From Nephrocerus scutellatus (Eukaryota; Arthropoda; Insecta; Diptera; Pipunculidae), in contig OX352761.1 in assembly GCA_947095585.1 (NCBI GenBank), positions 23,713,777 to 23,777,776 on the forward strand: a DNA stretch of 64,000 nucleotides, in the 5' to 3' direction. Shown here in pieces: positions 56,701 to 64,000 of the stretch. Position 1 is the first letter of the stretch. The number at the start of each line of letters is the position of its first letter. A program made the translations under genes and the position numbers. The notes under the pieces are model-generated. The model saw nothing but the letters and a program-made list of their open reading frames with translations. It was not told the origin of the DNA and did not search any database.

Positions 56701-58292
56701 GAAGGAAATTGATGAATATACGAAGGAATTTTCCTGGATAATTAACTAATTAACAGCGCTTTCGATTTGTTGAGTACAGTGAAGGTTTGGTGTCCCATTT
56801 CGACAGCGCTCTCAACGAAAAGAAGAGAACGCTTTAGAAATGGGACACCAAACCTTCACTGTACCCAGCGCTATAAATTTCAATAGTTCATTTAACATAT
56901 CCTTGCAGTGGCTGACATAACGGGAGGCAAATATAAAACATGCGTTTCAACATTGTTCGAGCAATTTTGGTCAATTGGTGTAATCATGTTGCCCGGTTTA
57001 GCTAGTTTCTTCCAAAGTTGGTCTCACCTGTATATGGCGATATCGTGGCCGACAGTTATCCTGATCTATCTATGGAGGTGAGTTTTGAGGTGTTTTCATC
57101 TGATCGATTCGGTAAAGCACACAACAGTTTTCTGACAAAGTTATGAACAATTCAGAAACATTCGGGTAACACTTAGTAATTAATACTCAATAACTCTCTT
57201 CTTGTTAATTAAGGTGGATTCCCGATTCACCGCGCTGGATGATTCAACGTGGCCGCGTTAACGAAGCTAAGGAAATCCTTCTTAAATGTGTCGAAGTCAA
57301 TGGCACACAGTATAGTCTTCCGCATGACTTCGAGCAACAGTTGCAGCTGCAAGCCCTTACATGCATGGACGGGCCACCTCCAGCTAACTGGTGGTCCATT
57401 TGGAAAGGACCCAAAGCGATACGTTACATAATTTCTGTACATTTATGTTGGTCCATCTACATTGTAGTTTACTATGGAATGTTGCTCAATATAAGATCGT
57501 TCAGTCGAGAACATCTCGAAGTTAATACTGTGGTGGCGGGTTGCTGTGAAATAATCGGAACCTTTATTGGACTCTTTCTGATTTTGCAAACAGAACGCAA
57601 ATGGCTGTGGACGGGTCTGTTCAATGTTGTGGCGGGCTTAATAGCGTTTACAGGATGGCTGGTGCCACACGATAGTAAGTTTTTTTTTTAATAATTGCTG
57701 AAAAATGAAAATTTACATTTAATTACTTTTTGCAGTTTCAATTAATAGTCGCGTCGTACTTCTTATGCTGTCGGCGATGGTTTCAAAGACTGCTATCTCA
57801 ACAACGCTCTCCATTCTGACGACTTGCACCGTTGAGCTTGTCACCGATGAAAAAAAGAAAATTTGTGCATTTTCGACAATATGTTGGGCGAGATTTTGGC
57901 TCCTTGGCGCACCATTCATTGGAGCAACTGTGATTTTCGGCCAGCTAGTACCGCAGACGGCATTCGCTTCACTTGCAATAATTGGCGGTCTTATAAGCGC
58001 CCTTATATCCAGTCCGCGTACGATTCCCAATCAAAAAGCAATGCTAGCATCCAACATGACATCAGCAAATACTGCTTCGAAAAACAGCAAGTTGTCATCG
58101 TCAATATTCTCTTCGAATAATAATCAGGACACGACATCGCAACACCACATTTACCAATATCCGCAAACACCAAATACCATATTCAATAGCTTTACTAAAA
58201 TTGCTTCACCGCACTCAAATCTACCTCCGGAACTTATGCCTGGCATTTGGACGACCAAATGTCCCGAAGATAACCCACCCGCACACATATAA
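49598..58292 (+). CDS. SLC22-family membrane transporter, five visible exons
   Basis: A multi-exon major-facilitator transporter of the SLC22 (organic ion) family, expected in the plasma membrane; substrate unknown. Exons 49,598-50,706, 56,473-56,627, 56,909-57,077, 57,214-57,674 and 57,736-58,292 all have AG/GT borders and join in phase to 816 codons plus TAA. Residues 1-192 are Asn/Thr/His/Ser-rich. TM1 is near 212-232, followed by a large extracellular loop with several Cys (235-335). TM2-TM6 lie at about 342-476, then IPDSPRW (480-486), a hallmark of the family. TM7-TM12 lie at about 546-722, with a Ser/Asn/Gln-rich tail. The start is uncertain: exon 1 opens at a splice acceptor (TTTGCAG, 49,591-49,597), so an upstream exon may hold the Met; the first in-frame ATG is at 50,174 (624 aa, the usual SLC22 length). 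Which paralogue it is cannot be told by eye. The loop motifs are unusual (see findings). Confidence 0.93.
50855..51372 (+). repeat. Dispersed repeat with three ~100-bp internal units (in SLC22 intron)
   Basis: It begins CTAGTTGAGTGCCCGGCGTT and ends TATTTTATATATATAG after GAGCTAGATAGGCACAAAC. Inside, the segment TGTCTTAC-AT-AC-ATT-AACTCAGCGA...ATCGACA recurs at 50,942, 51,043 and 51,142. The start resembles the repeat at 1,790. No protein. Confidence 0.65.
51405..51840 (+). repeat. CGCGTGTGGCGCGTG-rich dispersed repeat (in SLC22 intron)
   Basis: It starts CCCCTTTTTGTCTGTATTTT, then TTTGAGGTCCCTTTTAACCA, CCTTCCATACGAC and blocks of CGCGTGTGGCG words, in about three tandem versions (51,440, 51,550, 51,690). 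The same order is found at 58,485-58,995 and 63,320-64,000. Confidence 0.7.
51841..53145. other. Intronic sequence without recognisable gene; possible hAT end
   Basis: At 52,482 GAGCAGGGGCTCTTAAACTT then CGCGAACCACTTTTTCAG and CGACCCCAG resembles a hAT terminal inverted repeat (CAGGGG-TCTCAAAC-type). No transposase was recognised between it and 53,145. Confidence 0.4.
53160..53525. repeat. ~110-bp tandem repeat, three to four units
   Basis: GGAATTTCGGGAAC or a variant begins at 53,178, 53,285, 53,403 and 53,501. Between them CAAG-GATT-GTAT-AAA-TCGG, TAGGA-TAATATG-GACTA and CTATGGAAATTCTGG recur in order. The second and third units share GACTACAAGACTTGTTCCTA. Confidence 0.85.
53570..54325 (-). 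pseudogene. piggyBac-like transposase remnant (in SLC22 intron, antisense)
   Basis: On the minus strand from high to low: RNRFIDILQFIRFD, VRKAEYKTALIRVVF and HYRPNECVTV (54,060-54,231), the conserved RF..IL..LRFD...K...IR.VF region of piggyBac transposases. Then KPAKYGIKIWWVCDS-like sequence (near 53,995-54,045), where the PAKYGIK motif and following Asp are typical. A C-terminal piece is FGFAENTSMCSYVPAANRSV with MLSTIH (53,660-53,760). Several frameshifts break it. Host domestication is unlikely given the breaks. Confidence 0.8.
55025..55308 (-). mobile_element. tRNA-derived SINE copy 8 (in SLC22 intron)
   Basis: The long tail AATAATAATAATAATATTCG is at 55,026, with a good body (CATTGCGGTCCAAGGCCTAG, AAGTTATTACTCTCGGAACG). 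On the minus strand the head ends within GGCGCGTGGCTACTGAGC, so the first bases and the A box are missing. Confidence 0.9.
55438..55905 (-). repeat. 120-bp-unit element, short copy (in SLC22 intron)
   Basis: Inverted orientation: TTTAAATTCTCTATCGTCGT (55,440), CAATTTTTAACCCACTTCCC, two to three core units with CACATGTG words at 55,539 and 55,722, and the far end TTAGAGAATTTACGTG with AAAATTTTAATTTTTATGGG (55,861-55,898). A small GTCGTCGGTCGTC repeat replaces the CCCACAAA minisatellite seen in other copies. Confidence 0.85.
56473..56627 (+). CDS. SLC22 transporter, second visible exon
   Basis: Acceptor TTACTTTTCAG, donor GTGAGT. It encodes FSPRNVMLFGMVAQIFCGN and ELHVFFRCLSAVCCAQMYTA (TM3-TM4). 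Phase 2 in, phase 1 out. Confidence 0.93.
56775..56863. mobile_element. Perfect 26-bp inverted repeat (mini-MITE or hairpin) in SLC22 intron
   Basis: The arm at 56,775-56,800 starts TACAGTGAAGGTTTGGTGTC. The arm at 56,838-56,863 ends GACACCAAACCTTCACTGTA. They are exact reverse complements over 26 bp with a 37-bp spacer. The outer TA could be the target duplication of a Tc1/mariner-type MITE starting CAGTGAAGG. It lies in the 281-bp intron between the second and third visible exons. Confidence 0.9.
56909..57077 (+). CDS. SLC22 transporter, third visible exon
   Basis: Acceptor TCCTTGCAG, donor GTGAGT. It encodes MADITGGKYKTCVSTLFEQF, then TM5-TM6 (GVIMLPGLASFF, MAISWPTVILIYLW). Its final AG joins G of the next exon to make Arg. 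Confidence 0.93.
57214..57674 (+). CDS. SLC22 transporter, fourth visible exon
   Basis: Acceptor TTAATTAAG, donor GTAAGT. It starts RWIPDSPRWMIQRGRVNEAK, the family's conserved segment after TM6, then a cytoplasmic stretch and TM7-TM9 up to FTGWLVPHD. Confidence 0.94.
57736..58292 (+). CDS. SLC22 transporter, last exon
   Basis: Acceptor TTACTTTTTGCAG. It encodes TM10-TM12 (VVLLMLSAMVSKTAISTTLS, RFWLLGAPFIGATVIFGQLV, FASLAIIGGLISALI) and a 94-residue polar tail ending NPPAHI, then TAA at 58,290. No AATAAA is seen in the next 190 bp; one lies at about 59,431. Confidence 0.92.
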
Positions 58293-58484
58293 TTTGTGGT
58301 TAGGTTACACAACTCATGCAACTACACAATGCATAACGTTATGCCTGCATACAAAAATATTCTGTACAGTTAGCTTAAGTAGGTATCGAAGCTTCAAAGG
58401 ATGAGATAATAGGCACATTCTTAATCCTGAGTAACTTCAGAGTAACTTTGCATTTTTTTTTAAAAAAAACTTTTATTTAGCTTT

Positions 58485-58995
58485 ATTATACCCCTTTGTC
58501 TATTTTTTCGACTTCTTTGAGGTCCTTTTTAACCACCTTCCACAAGACCTAGAGAGCTTTTTTGAGGAGCTCAGTAGCTCAGGAGCTCATTTCTAAGATC
58601 TCGCGTATGACGCGTGTCGCAGGTGCGCTTGTGATGTCTGGAAAATGGGATAGGCCTGACCTGTTTTTTAACCACCTTCCACACGTGCTAGATGAGTGAA
58701 ATTTTGCGAGAAGCGCAAACCTTAATTTGCGGTTACGCTTTCTAATATCCCGAGTATGACTCGTGTAACAAGTCGCGTGCGGCGCGTGCGATGCGTGGAA
58801 AATTACCTAATCTTCGGAATAGCCCCGACCTGCTATGACTTCTTTATGGTCGTTGTTAACCACCTTTCACACAACCTAGCGAGCTCAAAATTTATGAGCA
58901 GCTCAGTGTTTAGAAATCCCGCGTGTGAAGAGTGTCGAGAGTCGCATGTAGCGCGTTTGATGCTTGGAAAAGTTGTAAAAGAAAGTAAAAGTAAG
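58485..58995 (+). repeat. CGCGTGTGGCGCGTG-rich dispersed repeat, copy 2
   Basis: CCCCTTTGTCTATTTTTTCG, TTGAGGTCCTTTTTAACC, CACCTTCCAC-A-GACCTAG, GAGCT, then GCGTATGACGCGTGTCGC. The block recurs near 58,665 and 58,850 with about 175-bp spacing. It starts 190 bp after the SLC22 stop codon. Confidence 0.7.
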
Positions 58996-60329
58996 ATAAC
59001 ACACACACGCAAAATGTGCTTGAAAAATTCAAATGTGTTTTGACAGATAATTCAGGTCTTTGCTTTTTGGTTTAGTTTTTTAGTACAATCAGTAGCATCG
59101 TCGTTTTGTGATTTATTTTCTGTGAAAAAATATTTTTATATATATTATATTAGGTAGTAAATTATGAATTTGCAATTGTCTGATTTGTTTTTTTGAGAAT
59201 TATTTTCTGAAGAAGAAAGTAAAGATGGCTTTGGATATTCTAATCTAATAATGCCCGAAGAAATGGATATAGCATTAGCACAAATCCTAAAAACAAAAAA
59301 AAACAAAGTTATCCTGAAGTTACTCAAGATCTATTTACGAATGTGCCTAGTTAACAAACAATGTACTTAAAATAAGGAAGTGCTGCTTTGTAACATATTT
59401 TAACGAAAATATTTTTATTTGTTTTTGACAAATAAATTCGGTTGCTATAATAAATTTTCAGAATTTTAATAGCTTTTGTAGTTTTACTACGTTTTCCTAA
59501 TATCCTAAATAATTACAATAACCAAATATTATTACGTTTATTAATGACTTAGTAGCCTTATTAATATTATGCGTTTTACTTGTAACAACAAAAAGCAGAG
59601 ATTACTAAATATTTAGTTATTTAGAAGCAAATATTTGTAAAAGTATTTCTTGCTCGTCAATTTCTACAGATTGATATCCTGTTTTTACAAACAAGTCCCA
59701 TTTTAAAAAAGTTACTTTTTTTAAACAGGTGACAGTTTAAAACTCTTTGAAATTAACTAACTTCACTCATTAGACGCATTTGTAAATTCTAGATTCTTTG
59801 ATTCGTTCTAAAGTTACCCTGAAATTATTGTGTTTCTATATACAAATAACTCTCAGGATCTATTTACGAATAACTGTCTATTTTCGTTCGAAAGTTACCC
59901 TGAAATTATTTTGGATCTATTTACGAATGTGCCCTTTTTTATAAAAAGATTTGAGAACTTTGTCGGCTTAGAATACGAATACGCATGATTTGGGATAAAC
60001 TTTAAACGTTTTACTTTAACTTTCAGAAATTTTAAATATGTAATAATGTTATTAGCGTGTAAAAATTCAAATATTTTTATATATAAAAGCCAATTAGTAT
60101 TTTTAACAGGCATACGGCTAAAATGCTTGCCATTTTGTAAATAAAAATCCTGCTAAAACAAGAAAAATGAGAGTTCAAATAAGAATCGAAGATTTTTAAA
60201 ATAACATAAAATAGTTTACATGTTAAGAGTAGAAATATTGATTGTATTTGATGTTTTAATAATATCAATAATTTTGGCACTTTTTGTTATATATTTGGAT
60301 TTGGTTATTCTTCGAATAAGTTGTAGAAA

Positions 60330-60662
60330 ATGTGCTCAACGTGCTTTCTTAGAACGTTTAAGGCTCAAATTTTTGACAGTTATTTGACAGATTGCTTGTT
60401 GCGGTTTGTTTCTGTGCTGCATTTCAGCAGTAAAAGTGCAAGAGCAAAGGTGATCATCTACAGAGATCTATATGATTCTCAATATGAACCCCATCGATTT
60501 TCTCTTCACTCCACCAGTAAAACGGTGATCATCTACAGAGATCTATATGATTCTCAATCCCATCGATTTTCTCTTCATTTTAATCTTAAACAGCAAGCAA
60601 TAAAAATTAATAATGTAACCAACATAATAAGAACAAAAGAATCAAACAACAAGATCAATTAA
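60330..60662 (+). other. 110-codon frame across a 75-bp direct repeat (doubtful gene)
   Basis: A true ATG frame without recognised domain. It contains the repeated peptide VIIYRDLYDSQ...HRFSLH because the DNA segment starting GGTGATCATCTACAGAGATC is present at 60,449 and again at 60,524. The two copies are near identical over about 50 bp. It might be an exon fragment or part of an unknown element. Confidence 0.2.
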
Positions 60663-61721
60663 ATACAAACAAGAACATATAATATGTGTATAATATATTT
60701 TATACACCATTTTACCTGCAAACTGGAATTCGAATTAGTTAGGCCATTATACGGTCATTATTTATTTCATAAATTTGTTATATTTTAACGTTATACTTAC
60801 TTAAATGTCATTACTGCGACTTACACGATTATAAAAGGTCCGAATCGATAGTAACGTCTATCGACAACTCATGCTATATCAATGGAATAGAGTAGAATGG
60901 AACGTTGTAGCAAGGATCTTGTAGTCATCAAAATCCGTCACTAAAAGCTTTGCTTTCTGTTTCGTTTAATTACTAATAATGAAATAATTAATGACAATGT
61001 AATGTGCCTAAAATGAAAACATTTTAAATAACTATTTTAAAATAAAAAAATTAACAGCATCAGCGTAACATGTGCAATTCATATATTTTTTGGCCATTGT
61101 ACTGAATTAGATTAATATTTTAATAAAAAGCACAAAAACAATTAATTCAACTATTATTCAGAGAGAAGATATTCAAACATAAATTTTAATAACATCTAAT
61201 TATATTCAATATAAAAATTTCACAATAAAATAAATCTATAAATTTGTTATATAATACCTAAGTAGATTAAATTTAATTAAAATATTTATATTTGTATATA
61301 AAATATACAATTCAATTTCTAAAAATCTCAAAAGACGCATCAAATATAATAAGAAATAATTATTAAATTAGGATAAATTTAATAACCAAACTATAAAATG
61401 TAAAAAACTTCGCTTATATTTATTTATGCAAAAGTTAGGACACGTGACATTTTTATAGTTTTAAAAAAACGATTATTATTTGAAACGATTTCATTCGGAG
61501 AGAATTTGTAAAAAAGACACTTTATATATATTAACTGTATTTATATATTAATATGAGTTTAAGAGTTAATATTATTGTTATGTTTACTTAATAGTTACAA
61601 TTACAATTATAATGAAATATGAGATTACAGAAAAAAAATTGTTCCTACTTATTTGGGATATACTCGTTGAATTGTCTACCATTTTATTCGGATTGCTACC
61701 GAATTTTTATTTTTTTTATGT

Positions 61722-61758
61722 ACGTCTTTGTTTATGTTTCTATCATAAACAAAGACGT
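61722..61758. repeat. Perfect 15-bp hairpin
   Basis: ACGTCTTTGTTTATG (61,722-61,736) and CATAAACAAAGACGT (61,744-61,758) are exact reverse complements around a 7-base loop. Function unknown. Confidence 0.85.
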
Positions 61759-61879
61759 TTATGGCATCTTATCATCTCAAGCTTCGTTTCCATTAACTGG
61801 TCCTCCCAGTGGTAAATACCTCTTATGTGCATGAAAATACATATTAGAGCTGAGTTTCGTTAAAACCAAGAAAGCTCAA

Positions 61880-62755
61880 ATGTCGAAAATTAATGCCTAT
61901 TGAATTGATAAAAGTACTAGTAACCACCTTTCTGACCATTCAATCCAGATCGTATTGGATGGTTTCAAATCGAATGTGAGACACTCGTTTCTTATTTTCA
62001 TTAATGATACCCCATTTTGTCGAAACCTAATGCTAAGCGTAATTTAAACCCCAAACCTTTATCCATAAATGGAAATTGCATCAAAGAAACTGACAAACTT
62101 GCAATACTCGGTATGTGCGTTAACAACAAGCTTATTTGGAACGATCACAAATTCGCCATCGCTAATAATGCTGCGAAATGTTTAGATTTCCTAAAACTGT
62201 GCAAGACGTCCTTCTCTTCCTCAGATCTGGCTGCTATTTCCAAGGCATATATTCGCCCTAAACTTGAATACAACTGTATTGTGTTGGCAGTTACCCCCAA
62301 GACCACATCTACTAAAAATAATTCAGAACCACGCGATAAGACTTATTCGTGACGTAAATATTGCGAAAACAATCGAATCACTTGTGCATCGTATGAATGT
62401 TTCCTGCTTGTCGCTGTTTTATCGCTTTCTCTAAAAGCGGTGTTCAAAATTAATATCTAAATGCATTCCGCCAATCCTCCAGCCATTCCGCAATACTCGT
62501 GCCTTAACTAAAGCTCACGGGCCTACCATTAGACGTACCAACCAACACATTCAGAGATTCCTTCTTTATGCGCACAATAATTATGTGGAATGAATTGCCC
62601 GAGGCTGTGTTTCCGCATTTGTATGCTCATTTAAGACACATGTTAATAGCCATCTTAACTTTTCCTCTTCCTAATTTCCTAGCGCCAATGCTGTGCTGTG
62701 CTGGTGCTGGCGCAAATCCCATCTCCCATGAGCGTGTGTACAAAAAAAAACCAAA
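61880..62755 (+). pseudogene. Jockey/CR1-like LINE 3' fragment
   Basis: It starts with a scrambled RT region (TTFLTIQSRSYWMVSN-like, SLIFINDTP) and then an open block, 62,017-62,340: NLNPKPLSINGNCIKETDKL, AILGMCVNNKLIWNDHKFAI, KTSFSSSDLAAISKAYIRP and KLEYNCIVLAV. After a frameshift come the positions of the EHRRNASCLSLFYRF block (62,390-62,430), then MWNELPEAVFPHLY (62,583) and the 3' end GAGCGTGTGTAC with an A-rich tail (62,733-62,753). It has the same 3' end as the element at 24,900. The segment encoding RT between VPQG and YADD is deleted near 61,975-62,010. Confidence 0.85.
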
Positions 62756-63319
62756 TTAGAGCGGATGAGATAGGTTAGTCCGACATTTCATTTTTAAGAA
62801 ACTGCAACGCAGCTGTCCAATTAGCTCTACTCTGTTTTTGGTACCATTATAAGTTAGCGCTGTTCTGAACAAGCCGAAACCATATTTCAACAATTAAATG
62901 TCATGGAAACGTGGTATTAATACTTTCGTCGTTATGTGTTGTTAACGACGACAACCAAGTACATACACAACAGCATGAAAATTATAATTTATTTTATAGT
63001 TTCGATGGTTAAAAACTTACAAAAAAGCAATAATAAATATAAAGAAGAAAAAATACTTTTACTTAATTGTGTTTTATTCCAAAAAATGATTAATCTGTCA
63101 AATAGGCCCCGACCTCAAAAAAAGATAATACGGCAATTATAACAACAACAAAAAATTTAAAATAAAAAGACTGTTATTATTATTGGAGTTTACTCCTTAA
63201 TAATCGATTTTCATATATAAAAAATTACACAAAACATTTAAGGGGAGTAAAATCGAATGTTAATTTGCTACGCGTTAACTTGTTACGCGCTAACAAAATG
63301 GTTAACAAAAAGTGAAGTC
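62756..63319. other. No recognisable gene
   Basis: AT-rich with short lysine/asparagine-rich frames only. Confidence 0.45.
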
Positions 63320-64000
63320 ATTAGTTTTTGACCTTTCACAAGACCTAAAGAGCCAAAGTTCTGTGAGCAGCTATATTTCAAACAGCATTTTTGATATTCC
63401 GCGTGTGGCGCGTCGTGGTGGCACGAGTAATGCATGGAAAAGTGGAACTGGTATATATCGGTTATTACTAGTCAGAATTTGATGGGACTTGTTTTTAAAC
63501 AATTGGTTATCGTTCGGCTTGCGATGACGTAATTTGTGATGTGTGGCGCGTGTAAAAAAAATATTAATAATAATAATATACGGCGCGACAGACCGTTGCG
63601 GTGATCTCGCGATCATTTTTGTTGTGCATTTATATTTTTGGACACAAATGAAGGGACCTACAATTTAAGGCCGGTTCGAACGGCAAATTGAGAAGCTTTC
63701 CGTGACAAGTTATTACTTTCGGAACGTTTGTCACCAATTCGCTAGAAATTAAAATAAAAATAAGGTTTTTTTAAATTTTGTGAGCAGCCATAATTCACAC
63801 AGCATTTTTATATTCCGCGTGTGACGCGTGTCACGCATCTTGTGTAATTAATGGAACAGTGGAACTGTGGGCTTCTAATAGTCAGAATTTGAATAGACTT
63901 GTATTAAAAAAATTGGCGGTCGGGTTGCGATGACGTTACGTTGAAAATTGATTCTTAATGAGTAAACTCCAGTCGCGCGTCAGAGCTGACACGCACCTTT
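63320..64000 (+). repeat. CGCGTGTGGCGCGTG-rich dispersed repeat, copy 3, split by a SINE
   Basis: GACCTTTCACAAGACCTAAA, GTGAGCAGCTATATTTC and ATATTCCGCGTGTGGCGCG (63,330-63,415) are repeated after the SINE as TTTGTGAGCAGCCATAATTC and ATATTCCGCGTGTGACGCGT (63,775-63,832). Continues to the window edge. Confidence 0.7.
63561..63746 (-). mobile_element. tRNA-derived SINE copy 9 (truncated)
   Basis: The tail ATTAATAATAATAATATACG is at 63,562, followed by the body through TCGGAACGTTTGTCACC (63,719-63,735). The tRNA-like head is missing. It sits between two units of the CGCGTG-rich repeat. Confidence 0.85.

Larger units (their letters stand above)
58996..61890. other. Long AT-rich stretch without supported gene
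   Basis: Very AT-rich. GTTA(C)CCTGAA-TTA and GGATCTATTTACGAAT words recur at 59,310-59,345, 59,810-59,870 and 59,890-59,930. Contains the duplication at 60,449 and the hairpin at 61,722, listed separately. Confidence 0.5.

Overview
This window looks like an insect chromosome, most likely a brachyceran fly and possibly a tephritid. The base composition is AT-rich. There is one spliced multi-exon host gene, long introns, and a dense layer of old LINE, SINE and DNA-transposon remnants. The organism call is inference from the look of the repeats and the host gene. No bacterial operons, rRNA, CRISPR or genuine tRNA genes are visible.

The only host gene I can support is a 12-TM transporter of the SLC22 (organic cation/anion transporter) family on the + strand, 49,598-58,292. 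It has five visible exons whose splice sites and reading phases join perfectly into an open frame of 816 codons plus a stop. A further upstream exon is likely. Its 5.8-kb first visible intron is filled with repeats, and a short intron carries a perfect 26-bp inverted repeat.

The rest is a graveyard of mobile elements. (1) RTE-clade LINE fragments lie at 4.6-6.6, 6.6-7.4, 11.05-11.6, 16.2, 25.1-26.0, 35.5, 39.06-40.35 and 44.66 kb. An RTE-like endonuclease region lies at 28.3-29.6 kb. (2) Jockey/CR1-like LINE fragments lie at 0-1, 15.4-15.8, 21.9-23.0 (continuing at 24.8), 36.7-37.3, 47.8 and 61.9-62.75 kb. (3) A LINE type carrying both RT and RNase H lies at 10.2-11.0, 23.0-24.8, 37.3-38.7 and 43.5-43.9 kb. 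(4) A tRNA-derived SINE of about 290 bp with an (ATT)n tail is present in nine copies, two with clear target-site duplications. (5) A non-coding element with ends related by a short inverted motif and a core of tandem ~120-bp units is present in seven copies or fragments; its terminal architecture resembles Helentron/DINE-1 elements. (6) DNA transposons include a mariner with both terminal inverted repeats, a second mariner-type fragment, a Tc1-like fragment, a piggyBac-like transposase remnant and several MITEs or foldback elements. (7) There is a remnant of a DUF7869-like uncharacterised protein and several minisatellites, including a 1-kb degenerate AAAAGACCCC array.

Insertions are often nested (SINE in RTE, LINE in LINE, SINE and Tc1 inside a MITE), so relative ages can be read. 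I see no convincing new functional system. The best follow-ups are the SINE family, the 120-bp-unit element, the perfect palindrome in the SLC22 intron and the unusual loop motifs of the SLC22 protein. All family assignments are from motif recognition by eye, without database searches.
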